Assembly: GCF_900091575.1 (NCBI RefSeq)
Contig: NZ_FMCR01000005.1
Location: 124,001 to 188,000, forward strand
Source of the DNA: Micromonospora saelicesensis
GTDB taxonomy: Bacteria > Actinomycetota > Actinomycetes > Mycobacteriales > Micromonosporaceae
DNA: 64,000 nt
Direction of reading: 5' to 3'
Below are positions 24,139 to 32,799 of the stretch, piece by piece. Within the stretch, counting starts at the first letter, position 1, and each line of letters starts with the position of its first letter. A program made the translations under genes and the position numbers. Below the pieces are notes generated by a model. That model was not told the DNA's origin and made no database searches. It saw nothing but the letters and a program-made list of their open reading frames with translations.

Positions 24139-25818
24139 GTGCTGGTGGCGGTGGTGTCCGACGAGCGGGGTGGGGGAGTGCTGTGCCCGCTGGACGCCAC
24201 CGGCCGGCCGACCGGCCCGCCCGAGGTCGTCACCGATCTGGTCGCCGCGGTCGCCGCCCGCGAGGCCGCCGAGCACCCGCGCTGGGTCTGGTCGACCGCC
24301 ACGGCGGTCTACCCACCGCTGCTGCGCGCCGGCGTCCGGGTCGATCGGTGTCACGACGTGGAGTTGACCGAGGCGTTGCTGCTCGGGCACGCGGGCCGCT
24401 GGGGCGAGCCCCGCTCGCTGGCCGCCGCCTGGGCCCGGCTGACCGGCGCGGCCGTGCCGCCCGACCCGCCGCCGCGCGCCGCCGCGCCGCCCGGGCACGG
24501 GCAGGGCGCGCTCTTCGACACAGTGCCCGGTCCGCCAGGCCCGGGCATCGAGGCACTGACCCAGGTGTACGCCGACCAGCTCACCCGCGTCGCCGCGACC
24601 GAGCACCCCGGCCGGTTCCGGTTGCTGGTGGCCGCCGAGTCGGCCGGCGCGCTGATCGCGGCGGAGATGGGCGTCGCCGGGCTGCCCTGGCGCGCCGACG
24701 TGCACAACGAGATCCTGCACGAGCTGCTCGGCGAGGCGTCCCCGGTCGGTGGTCCGCCACGCCGACTCGCCGAGCTGGCCGCCCGGATCGCCGACGCTCT
24801 CGGCGTACGCGGCCTGCACACCGATTCCCCGGCGGAGCTGCTGAAGGCGTTCGCCCGGGTCGGGGTGGAGCTGCCCAACACCCGGGCCTGGGTGCTGCGC
24901 GGGGTGGACCATCCTGCGGTGCCGCTGGTGCTGGAATACAAGGAGCTCTACCGGATCTGGACGGCGCACGGCTGGGCCTGGCTCGATCAGTGGGTGCGGG
25001 GCGGCCGGTTCCAACCGGAGTACGTGCCGGCTGGCGTCGTCTCCGGCCGGTGGGCCACCCGGGGTGGTGGCGCGTTGCAGATCCCCAAGGTGATCCGGCG
25101 GGCGGTGGTGGCCGATCCGGGTTGGCGGTTGGTGGTCGCCGACGCCGGCCAGTTGGAGCCCCGGGTGTTGGCCGCGGTCTCCGGCGACGCGCGGTTGGCG
25201 ACGGCTGGCGCTGCCGGCGACCTCTACGCGGCCCTTGCCCGGGACTCGTTCGGCGGTGACCGGGCCAAGGCCAAGGTGGCCCTGCTCGGGGCGATGTACG
25301 GGCAGACCGGCGGGGCCGCGGTCCCCGCGTTGGCGGTGCTGAAGCGCAGTTACCCGACGGCGTTCGGTTACGTCGAGGCGGCGGCGCGTACCGGTGAGAA
25401 CGGTGGGCTGGTGCGGTCGTGGCTGGGGCGGACGTGTCCGCCCGGCTCTGCCGGGTTCGGTGATCTCGACGACGAGCCCTCCGATCCGGAGGGGGCGGGT
25501 GACCCGCACAGTCCGCGGGCGCGGGCCGCCCGGTCCCGGGGGCGCTTCACCCGCAACTTCGTCATCCAGGCCACGGCGGCGGAGTGGGCCTCCACGTTGC
25601 TGGCCACGCTACGGACGGAGTTGTCCGGCACCGACGCCGAGCTGGTCTTCTTCCAGCACGACGAGGTGGTCGTGCACGCGCCGGCCGATCAGGCGGACGC
25701 GGTCGCCGAGGCTGTCAACCGTTGCGGCGAGCGCGCCTCCGCGCTGCTCTTCGGTGCGACGCCGGTCCGGTTCCCACTGGACCTGTCCATCGTCGACTGT
25801 TACGCCGACGCGGCCTGA
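24139..25818 (+). CDS. Family A DNA polymerase (Pol I-like) with eroded N-terminal exonuclease region
   Basis: 559 aa, without a 5'-3' exonuclease. Motif A is VADAGQLEPR (Asp kept; DYSQIELR in Pol I), motif B RAKAKVALLGAMYG (Arg, Lys and Tyr kept, Phe762 equivalent is Leu), motif C FFQHDEVVV (His-Asp-Glu kept). Catalytic carboxylates are therefore present. The first ~200 residues have no recognisable DxE exonuclease motif. Actinobacteria carry this as a second Pol I-like protein; a role in repair or damage tolerance is inferred. GTG 24139 is the likely start, with CAGAAT 7 nt upstream. Confidence 0.83.
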   Translation: MLVAVVSDERGGGVLCPLDATGRPTGPPEVVTDLVAAVAAREAAEHPRWVWSTATAVYPPLLRAGVRVDRCHDVELTEALLLGHAGRWGEPRSLAAAWARLTGAAVPPDPPPRAAAPPGHGQGALFDTVPGPPGPGIEALTQVYADQLTRVAATEHPGRFRLLVAAESAGALIAAEMGVAGLPWRADVHNEILHELLGEASPVGGPPRRLAELAARIADALGVRGLHTDSPAELLKAFARVGVELPNTRAWVLRGVDHPAVPLVLEYKELYRIWTAHGWAWLDQWVRGGRFQPEYVPAGVVSGRWATRGGGALQIPKVIRRAVVADPGWRLVVADAGQLEPRVLAAVSGDARLATAGAAGDLYAALARDSFGGDRAKAKVALLGAMYGQTGGAAVPALAVLKRSYPTAFGYVEAAARTGENGGLVRSWLGRTCPPGSAGFGDLDDEPSDPEGAGDPHSPRARAARSRGRFTRNFVIQATAAEWASTLLATLRTELSGTDAELVFFQHDEVVVHAPADQADAVAEAVNRCGERASALLFGATPVRFPLDLSIVDCYADAA

Positions 25819-25953
25819 CCGGCGGAGTGCTCGTGCCGGGAGATGCCGGTCGTGTAACGGTTGTGCTATTTCTCCTTTTCGCCCCGCCACCCACGGCTGG
25901 CCGTCCTCGTTGCAGTGTCCGTAGGAGGGGACGGATCGGTCACGGTCCGTCCC

Positions 25954-26583
25954 GTGCTGGAGGGGGCGCAGCTGAACCGGATCGCAGGAATGATCATCGC
26001 CGCAGGCGGGGGACGACGGATCGGTGGTCCCGAGGCGCTGCTGCACCAGGGTGACAAGCCCCTGGTGAATCAGATGATCGACACGATGACCGAGGCGGGC
26101 TGCGAGCAGATCGTGGTCGTCCTGGGCGCTGCCGCCGAGCAGGTCCAGGAAGCCGCCGACCTGGGCAAGGCGACCGTTGTGATCAACAAGGCGTGGGGCA
26201 CCGGAGTCGGCTCGTCCATCCGGGCCGGCCTGGCCGCCATGGACGACGAGGGGATCGAGGCGGTGGTGGTGGTCCCGGTCGACATGCCGGGTCTGACCGC
26301 CAAGGCGGTCAGCCGGGTGACCGCGCTGCCGTACCCGGACGTGCTGGTCTGCGCCACCTACGACGGTCTGCGCGGCTACCCGATGCTGTTCGGCCGCCGG
26401 CACTGGCCCGGCATCGCCACGCTGGCCAGCGCCGACGTGGGCGCCCGGCCGTACCTGTTGGCGCACAAGGACCAGATCGTCGACATCGCCTGCGACTCGG
26501 TGGCCGACGGCAGCCGGATCGACACCCCGGAGTTGATGGAGCTCTACGGGCTCACGGTCCCGCCGCAGCGCGTCGGCGTCTAG
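25954..26583 (+). CDS. MobA-like nucleotidyltransferase
   Basis: ~209 aa. GMIIAAGGGRRIGG is the NTP-binding loop, VVVVPVDMPGLT the metal-binding Asp motif, and GYPMLFGRRHW is typical of MocA/CoxI-type molybdopterin cytidylyl- or nucleotidyl-transferases. Target unknown; no molybdenum genes are nearby. The start is uncertain: GTG 25954 has no ribosome site, ATG 25990 has none either, while a CTG at 25972 has GGAGGGGG five bases upstream and would give MNRIAGMIIAAGGG. Confidence 0.75.
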   Translation: MLEGAQLNRIAGMIIAAGGGRRIGGPEALLHQGDKPLVNQMIDTMTEAGCEQIVVVLGAAAEQVQEAADLGKATVVINKAWGTGVGSSIRAGLAAMDDEGIEAVVVVPVDMPGLTAKAVSRVTALPYPDVLVCATYDGLRGYPMLFGRRHWPGIATLASADVGARPYLLAHKDQIVDIACDSVADGSRIDTPELMELYGLTVPPQRVGV

Positions 26584-26672
26584 ACGAGTAGGTCCTGGCC
26601 TGGCTGGGGCTGTGGGCGCAGCCCGGCGGTCGGCGGTGACCGTCGGTCGCCTCCGTCGGAGCGGACGCGGTA

Positions 26673-26724
26673 GTGAGCGATATACCTCAGAGGTATGAAT
26701 ATGACTCTGAGGTATATCGCTCAC
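26673..26724. repeat. AT-rich perfect hairpin, 20-bp arms
   Basis: Arms GTGAGCGATATACCTCAGAG (26673-26692) and its exact complement (26705-26724) flank a 12-nt loop. The left arm extended by five loop bases also holds the smaller palindrome ATACCTC-A-GAGGTAT. It lies between the ends of two convergent genes. Possible terminator or dispersed repeat. Confidence 0.75.
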
Positions 26725-26787
26725 CAGCACATCGACATGCCGGGCCGGCGCCGGCACCACCGGATTCCAGGAGGCGCGCTGCCGGTG

Positions 26788-27843
26788 TCAGCGGCGGGTG
26801 GTGGCGCGAGCGACGATGTGCCACCGATGCTGCGGCGAGGCCTGGGTGGGGCGCCCGAGCGCCACGCGTGCGCAGTGGGCCCCCTGGTCGCGCAGGGACT
26901 GGGCCAGGGTGGTCAGTCCGGCGTCCGCAGCCGCGTCCGAATCGTCCCAGCCGGTCAGGGTCAGGTCGTCAGGTAGGTGCAGGCCGGCTCGTGCGGCGGC
27001 GCGCAGGGCCCCGAGGGCCAGCTCGTCACTCATCGCGGCGATGGCGTCCGGTGGCTCGGCACCCTGTAGCAGCTCAAGAGCGAAGGTCTCCCCTTCGGTG
27101 CTGTGGTTGACCGGGCAGCTGGCCAACCTCAATTGCGTGGCAAGGCGTCCCGCCTGCGTCCAGGCGTCGAGGAAGCCCTCCCATCGGTGGCGGGTGACCG
27201 GGTACTTCATGTCGACCACGTCGCCGCCGGTGAGGAGGTGGCGGGAGCGCCTCCGGTCCAGCGGGAAGCCGAGCACCAGCGGGCGGCGGGCTTCGGCGAA
27301 CGCGGTCTGGCCGATCGCGGCTGCGGCGGCTCGGTCATCGATTCCGATCACCGGCATTCCCCGCCCGTGCGGACCGGCGTGCACCACCGCGGGCAGGCCG
27401 GTGTCGGCGACGGCGTCCAGGACCGGATCATCGTCGCTGGTGGTCCAGACGACGAAGCCGTCCACGGCTGCCTGCGCGACGCGCTCGGCGTCGGTGGGTG
27501 CGCCAGTGATCGGGACCAGGGTGAGTCCGACGCCTTCGGCGGCGCACACGTCGGAGACCCCGGCGAGGAAGCGCGCCGCCTGCGGATCGTCGAAGGCGTA
27601 GCTCAACCGCTCGCCGAGCACGACGCCGAGCGTGCCGACCCGCCCACGGCGCAACCCGCGGGCGGCCGGGTGCGGCCCGGGGTAGCCCAGCTTCTGTGCC
27701 GCCGCGCGTACCTTCGCCGCAGCCTCGGCGGAAACCCTTCCAGGCTGGGAGTAGGCGTAGGAGACCGTCATCGGCGAGACGCCGGCAGCGCTCGCCACCT
27801 GCCGCAGCGTCGGCCGCTTGGGGTTGTCCGCAGGACGGTTCAT
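26788..27843 (-). CDS. LacI-family transcriptional regulator
   Basis: 351 aa. The HTH reads LRQVASAAGVSPMTVSYAYSQPGRVS (near 12-37), followed by a periplasmic-binding-protein-like effector domain (GTLGVVLGERLSYAFDD near 70; DGFVVWTTSDDDPVLDAV near 127). It is divergent from an MFS gene, with the palindrome at 27859-27874 between them, so it probably represses that transporter and itself. ATG 27843 was chosen as it starts just before the HTH. Confidence 0.87.
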   Translation of the reverse strand: MNRPADNPKRPTLRQVASAAGVSPMTVSYAYSQPGRVSAEAAAKVRAAAQKLGYPGPHPAARGLRRGRVGTLGVVLGERLSYAFDDPQAARFLAGVSDVCAAEGVGLTLVPITGAPTDAERVAQAAVDGFVVWTTSDDDPVLDAVADTGLPAVVHAGPHGRGMPVIGIDDRAAAAAIGQTAFAEARRPLVLGFPLDRRRSRHLLTGGDVVDMKYPVTRHRWEGFLDAWTQAGRLATQLRLASCPVNHSTEGETFALELLQGAEPPDAIAAMSDELALGALRAAARAGLHLPDDLTLTGWDDSDAAADAGLTTLAQSLRDQGAHCARVALGRPTQASPQHRWHIVARATTRR

Positions 27844-27858
27844 GGCACAGACTCTATC

Positions 27859-27874
27859 TGTGTATCGATACACA
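27859..27874. promoter_or_regulatory. LacI-type operator touching the MFS start codon
   Basis: TGTGTATCGATACACA is a perfect 16-bp palindrome with central CG, as LacI-family sites usually have. Its last base is next to the ATG of the MFS gene, and it lies 15 bp from the lacI start, so one site can block both promoters. Confidence 0.75.
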
Positions 27875-29044
27875 ATGCGGCAGCAGACCGAAACCGAGAC
27901 GTTCGTACGGGATTCGCCGACAGTGCTCTCGTACGCCGCCCTGGGCTGCTGGACGTTCTGGCTGTACGCCTTCGGGCCGGCGCTGACCTTCCTGCGCGAA
28001 GAGTGGGGGTTCTCCTACACCCTGCTCGGCGTCTATCAAGTGCTCTTGGCGGCGGGCGCGGCCCTCGCCGCAGTGGGGTTCGTGTGGGCGGCTCGCCGTC
28101 TGGCGAGGGGTGTGCTGTTGTGGTGCTCGGCCCTCGCCACGGTCATCGGCGCGGGCCTGTTCACCCTCGGCGGTGGCGTACCGGCCACCCTGCTCGGCGC
28201 CGTGGTGCTCGGTCTGGCCGGGACCACGATGCTCACAGTGGTCCAGGCGGTACTGTCCGACCGACACGGTGATCGGCGGGACCGGGCATTGACCGAGGCC
28301 AACGTCGGCGCTGGCGCCTCCGCGGTGTTCGCTCCGCTGATCCTCGGCGTGCTGGCGGCCAGCGCGGTGGGTTGGCGCGCCACGTTCGCGTTGCCCGCCG
28401 CCGTCCTCCTGGTGCTGTACCTGCGCTACCGCCGCCAACCGCTACCGGCGGTGCCGCAGCCCGCCACCCCGGCGGGAGTCGGAGGCCTGCCGCTGGCCTG
28501 CTGGCTGTTCGCCGTGCTGACCGCTGTCAGTTCGGCGATCGAGTTCTGTCTGGTGTACTTCGGCCCCCAGATGCTCATCCACGCCGGCATGTCCGCCACC
28601 GCCGCCAGCACCGCGCTGAGCAGCAATTACCTCGGCATCCTGATCGGTCGTCTGCTCGGCGCGCGGCTCACCCGTCGCCCCGGCCGCGGCGTCGCGCTGT
28701 TGTACGCCTCGTTGGCGGTCACCGGCCCCAGTTTCGTCCTGTTCTGGCTGACCGACCAACCGGTTCTCGCCGTCCTCGGGCTGTTCCTGTGCGGGGTGGG
28801 CATCGCGAACCTCTATCCGCTCTCGCTCGCGCTCACCCTCGGCGCGGCCGGCGGGCACGAAGACCGAGCCAACGCCCGCTCGCAACTGATCCTCGGCGTG
28901 GTCGCCGGCGTCTCCCCCTTCCTGCTCGGCAGCCTGGCGGACCGGTACGGGCTGGTCACCGCCTTCGCCCTGGAGCCGGTCCTGATCGGCGTCTGCGTTC
29001 TGATGCTGTGGGGTGGGCTTCGTGCCCGCCGCACCAACGCCTGA
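27875..29044 (+). CDS. Major facilitator superfamily transporter
   Basis: 389 aa with twelve predicted membrane helices. The helix 2-3 loop reads AARRLARG and the matching later loop LGARLTRRPGRG. A gap of 30 bp separates it from the divergent LacI gene. ATG 27875 directly abuts the operator and lacks a Shine-Dalgarno; TATCGA inside the palindrome may serve as -10. Substrate unknown; LacI control suggests a sugar or nucleoside. Confidence 0.82.
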   Translation: MRQQTETETFVRDSPTVLSYAALGCWTFWLYAFGPALTFLREEWGFSYTLLGVYQVLLAAGAALAAVGFVWAARRLARGVLLWCSALATVIGAGLFTLGGGVPATLLGAVVLGLAGTTMLTVVQAVLSDRHGDRRDRALTEANVGAGASAVFAPLILGVLAASAVGWRATFALPAAVLLVLYLRYRRQPLPAVPQPATPAGVGGLPLACWLFAVLTAVSSAIEFCLVYFGPQMLIHAGMSATAASTALSSNYLGILIGRLLGARLTRRPGRGVALLYASLAVTGPSFVLFWLTDQPVLAVLGLFLCGVGIANLYPLSLALTLGAAGGHEDRANARSQLILGVVAGVSPFLLGSLADRYGLVTAFALEPVLIGVCVLMLWGGLRARRTNA

Positions 29045-29102
29045 GCCGGACGCCGTTCCCGGTGGCAGGGCGGGCGGCGAGGTTGCGGTCGGGGTGCCGA
29101 AA

Positions 29103-29149
29103 CGGCGTCGCCGCCACCAGCCCTCGGCGGGCGGGTGACGGCGACGCCG
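29103..29149. terminator. Stem-loop between the convergent MFS and GH1 genes
   Basis: CGGCGTCGCCG (29103-29113) pairs with CGGCGACGCCG (29139-29149); the loop contains further complementary CACC/GGTG. No T tract. Confidence 0.5.
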
Positions 29150-29161
29150 TGTGGGTCGGTG

Positions 29162-30571
29162 TCAGTCCTGTGCCTGGTCCAGCTCGCCGGTGGCGGCGAG
29201 GCGCTGGTACCAGTGGGCGCTGTCCTTCCAGGTGCGTACCTGGGTGTCGTAGTCGACCCGGATGATGCCGAAGCGACGGTCGTAGCCGTAGCCCCACTCG
29301 AAGTTGTCCAGCAATGACCAGACGAAGTAGCCGCGCACATCCGCGCCCTGCGCGCGGGCGTCGGCCATCGCGCCGATGTGCCGACGCAGGTAGTCGATCC
29401 GCCGGTCGTCGTGGATCCGGCCGTCGGCCGACACCACATCGTCGAACGCCGCGCCGTTCTCGGTGATCATCATGGGCTGGCTGGGGTATTCGCGCTGGAG
29501 GCGCAGCAGCAGCTCAGTCAGCGCCGGCGGGTCGATGTTCCAACCCATCGCCGTGTACGGGCCGGGCTGCGGCAGGAAGTCGACGTTCTCCGCGGCGACC
29601 CACGGCGTCGAGGTCGACGCGCCGTGCCCGTCGGCGTCGGAGCGGGCCGACACCCCGTCCCAGGCCCGGACCAGGGTGCTGGAGTAGTAGTTGACCCCGA
29701 GCACGTCCAGCGGCACCGCGATCAGCTTCTCGTCGCCCTCGCGGACGAACGACCAGTCGGTGACCGAGGCGGTGTCGGCCAGCAGGTCGGCCGGGTACTC
29801 CCCGTCCAGCATCGGACCGAGGAACGCCCGGTTCGCCAGCGCGTCGATCCGCCGGACCGCGTCCTGGTCGGCGGCCGAGTCGGACGCGCCCCGGACGACG
29901 TGCAGGTTCAGCGTCACCGACAGCTCGGCGGACGGGGCCAGCTCCCGGACCACCCGACCAGCCAGACCGTGCGCGAGGTTGAGGTGGTGCACAGCGGCCA
30001 GCGCCGCCGCCGGCTCGGTCCGACCCGGCGCGTGCACGCCGGAGGCGTAGCCCAGGTACGCGGAGCACCACGGCTCGTTGAGCGTCGTCCAGGTGTGCAC
30101 CCGGTCGCCCAGCGCACCGACGATGCCCGCCGCGTACTCCTGGAAGCGCAACGCGGTCTCCCGCGCCGCCCACCCTCCGGCGTCCTCCAACTCCTGCGGC
30201 AGGTCCCAGTGGTACATGGTGGCCACCGGGCGGACGCCCCGCTCCAGCAGCCCGTCCACCAGCCGCGAGTAGAAGTCGATGCCGGCCTGGTTGAACCGGC
30301 CCGAGCCGCCCGGCTGCACCCGGGGCCAGGAGATGGAGAACCGGTACGCGCCGAGCCCCAGGTCGGCGATGTGCCCGAGGTCGTCGGCCCACCGGTGGTA
30401 GTGGTCGGCAGCCACGTCACCGGTGTCACCGTTGAGGGTCCGGCCCGGTGTGTGGCTGTAGGTGTCCCAGATGGACGGTCCGCGCCCGTCCTCGGTCGCC
30501 GCGCCCTCGATCTGGTACGCGGCCGTAGCCGAGCCCCAGACGAAGCTCTCCGGGAAGTGGTGTTGCGTCAT
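29162..30571 (-). CDS. GH1 beta-glucosidase
   Basis: 469 aa, full family length. FPESFVWGSATAAYQIEGA opens the barrel, TLNEPW gives acid/base Glu166 and ITENGAAF nucleophile Glu371. No signal peptide, so it acts on imported oligosaccharides, releasing glucose or another beta-linked sugar. It is the last gene of the operon, its ATG overlapping the GH31 stop by 4 bp. Confidence 0.92.
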   Translation of the reverse strand: MTQHHFPESFVWGSATAAYQIEGAATEDGRGPSIWDTYSHTPGRTLNGDTGDVAADHYHRWADDLGHIADLGLGAYRFSISWPRVQPGGSGRFNQAGIDFYSRLVDGLLERGVRPVATMYHWDLPQELEDAGGWAARETALRFQEYAAGIVGALGDRVHTWTTLNEPWCSAYLGYASGVHAPGRTEPAAALAAVHHLNLAHGLAGRVVRELAPSAELSVTLNLHVVRGASDSAADQDAVRRIDALANRAFLGPMLDGEYPADLLADTASVTDWSFVREGDEKLIAVPLDVLGVNYYSSTLVRAWDGVSARSDADGHGASTSTPWVAAENVDFLPQPGPYTAMGWNIDPPALTELLLRLQREYPSQPMMITENGAAFDDVVSADGRIHDDRRIDYLRRHIGAMADARAQGADVRGYFVWSLLDNFEWGYGYDRRFGIIRVDYDTQVRTWKDSAHWYQRLAATGELDQAQD

Positions 30572-32799
30572 CGTTCCGTCCCCTGGATCTCGCAGATGTA
30601 GCCCGTCGAGGTGCCGGCGACCAGTTCGGCGCTGGCCGTCCCACCCTCGTAGCGCACGTCGAACTCGGCGCCCGGTCCGTTGCCGGGTGACGGTACCCGT
30701 ACCCGGGTCCGCTGCCCCTCGGTCGGTGCGTACACCCGCAGCCGCACATCGTCGGCCCACTCGTAGTCCGGTCGGTCGGTGCGCGAGCCGAACGGGATGA
30801 CCGCGCCCGGTCGGGCCAGCACCGGCAGACTGTCGAAGTCGTGCTTCTCGGTCAACCAGGCCGGGCCGGTGACCTGCGCGCCGGTGAGCAGGTGCGTCCA
30901 GGTGCCGGCGGGTACGTAGTACGTGACGTCGCCGTCGGCGCTGAGCACCGGGGCGACCAGCACGTCCGGGCCGAGCATGTACTGCCGGTCCAGGTGTGCC
31001 GTCGCCGGGTCGTCCGGGAACTCCAGGAACATCGGCCGCATAACCGGCGTCCCGTCGTGGTGCGCCTCCTGGGCGGCGGCCGCCAGGTACGGCATCAGGC
31101 CGAGCTTGAGGTGGGTGAAGTGCCGCAGCACGTCCACGGCCTCCTCGTCGTACGCCCACGGCACCCGGTACGAGCCGGACCCGTGCAGCCGGGAGTGCGA
31201 GGAGAGCAGCCCGAAGGCGACCCACCGCTTGAACACCGCCGGGTCGGGAGTGCCCTCGAAGCCGCCGATGTCGTGGCTCCAGTAGCCGAAGCCGGACGCG
31301 GCCAGGGACAACCCGCCGCGCAGCGACTCGGCCATCGCGACGAAGGTCGACTCGCAGTCGCCGCCCCAGTGCACCGGGAACTGCTGCCCGCCGGCGGTGG
31401 CCGAGCGGGCGAACAGCACCGCCTCGCCCTCGCCGCGCTCGGTCTCCAGCAGCTCGAAGACCGCCTTGTTGTAGAGGTACGAGTAGTAGTTGTGCATCCG
31501 CTGCGGGTCCGAGCCGTCGTGCCACACCACGTCGGTCGGGATGCGCTCACCGAAGTCGGTCTTGAAGCAGTCGACGCCCATGTCCAGCAGGGCCTTGAGC
31601 TTGCCGGTGAACCAGCGGACCGCGTCCGGGTTGGTGAAGTCGACAAGCGCCATGCCGGCCTGCCACTTGTCCCACTGCCAGACCGAACCGTCCGGGTTGC
31701 GCACCAGGTAACCGGCCTCGCGGCCCTCCTCGAAGAGGTACGAGCGCTGCGCAATGTACGGGTTGATCCAGACGCACACCTTCAGGTCGCGCTCGTGCAG
31801 CCGGCGCAGCATTCCCTCCGGGTCGGGGAAGGTCGCCGGGTCCCAGACGAAGTCGACCCAGTGGAACTGACGCATCCAGAAGCAGTCGAAGTGGAACACC
31901 GACAGCGGCAGCCCGCGCTCGGCCATCCCGTCGACGAACTCGGTCACCGTCTTCTCGTCGTACGAGGTGGTGAACGAGGTGGACAACCAGAGGCCGTACG
32001 ACCACGCGGGGATCCGGGCCGGACGGCCGGTGAGGGCGGTGTACCGGCGCAGCACGTCCTTGGGGTTGGGCCCGTCGATGACGTAGTAGGTGAGTGACTG
32101 GCCCTCGACGCTGAACTGGGTCTGGGTGACGACCTCGGAGCCGACCTCGAACGACACGTGCTCCGGGTGGTCCACGAAGACCCCGTAGCCGGCGCTGCTC
32201 AGGTAGAACGGCACGTTCTTGTACGCCTGCTCGCTGGCGGTGCCCCCGTCGGCGTTCCAGATGTCGACGGTCTGCCCGTTCTTGACGAACGGGCCGAAGC
32301 GCTCGCCCAGCCCGTACACCGTCTCGCCGACACCGAGGGCGAGCCGTTCGTGTACGTGCCGGCGGCCCTCGGCGTCGGTGACGACACCGATGCTGCGTGC
32401 GGTGGACGCGGTGACCAGCCGGTCGCCGTGCAGGAAGTCGACCCGCCACCCGTCGATGAGCGCGACCCGCGCGGTCAGCTCGCCGGTGGTCAGCGTCGCG
32501 CTGAGCCCGGTGACGTCGACGGTGACCGGGTGCGTCTCGTCGGTGCTCAGCCCGAAGTGCGGCTCGCGGGGCAGCCCTCCGGTGTGGTGGGCGATGGTCA
32601 CCCCGATGACGCCGGGGGCGGGGGAGAAGAACCGGACGGTGACCAGGGGACGGTTGAGGGTGTCGCCGCGGCCGGTGATCTGACCGGTCGGTGCGAAGAC
32701 GGTGAAGCCGCGCGCGTCCGGCTCGACCGACTCCACGGTGCCGGGGCGCAGGACGCTGACGCCGGGGCGCAGCTGCCAGTACCCGTCGGTGAACTTCAC
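30568..32799 (-). CDS. GH31 alpha-xylosidase (YicI type)
   Basis: 743 aa. An N-terminal beta-sandwich precedes the barrel. LSVFHFDCFWMRQFHWVDF is the YicI-type substrate region, CFKTDFGERIP holds the nucleophile Asp, and VHWGGDCEST the acid/base Asp. YicI enzymes remove alpha-1,6-xylose from isoprimeverose-type ends of xyloglucan fragments. No signal peptide. GTG 32799 overlaps the permease stop (GTGA). With the GH1 enzyme and the transporter it forms an uptake-and-degradation operon. Confidence 0.9.
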   Translation of the reverse strand: MKFTDGYWQLRPGVSVLRPGTVESVEPDARGFTVFAPTGQITGRGDTLNRPLVTVRFFSPAPGVIGVTIAHHTGGLPREPHFGLSTDETHPVTVDVTGLSATLTTGELTARVALIDGWRVDFLHGDRLVTASTARSIGVVTDAEGRRHVHERLALGVGETVYGLGERFGPFVKNGQTVDIWNADGGTASEQAYKNVPFYLSSAGYGVFVDHPEHVSFEVGSEVVTQTQFSVEGQSLTYYVIDGPNPKDVLRRYTALTGRPARIPAWSYGLWLSTSFTTSYDEKTVTEFVDGMAERGLPLSVFHFDCFWMRQFHWVDFVWDPATFPDPEGMLRRLHERDLKVCVWINPYIAQRSYLFEEGREAGYLVRNPDGSVWQWDKWQAGMALVDFTNPDAVRWFTGKLKALLDMGVDCFKTDFGERIPTDVVWHDGSDPQRMHNYYSYLYNKAVFELLETERGEGEAVLFARSATAGGQQFPVHWGGDCESTFVAMAESLRGGLSLAASGFGYWSHDIGGFEGTPDPAVFKRWVAFGLLSSHSRLHGSGSYRVPWAYDEEAVDVLRHFTHLKLGLMPYLAAAAQEAHHDGTPVMRPMFLEFPDDPATAHLDRQYMLGPDVLVAPVLSADGDVTYYVPAGTWTHLLTGAQVTGPAWLTEKHDFDSLPVLARPGAVIPFGSRTDRPDYEWADDVRLRVYAPTEGQRTRVRVPSPGNGPGAEFDVRYEGGTASAELVAGTSTGYICEIQGTER

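Noticed and set aside
26695..26976. Plus-strand frame starting inside the AT-rich hairpin
   Set aside because: Starts in the loop, has no ribosome site and runs antisense to the LacI gene.
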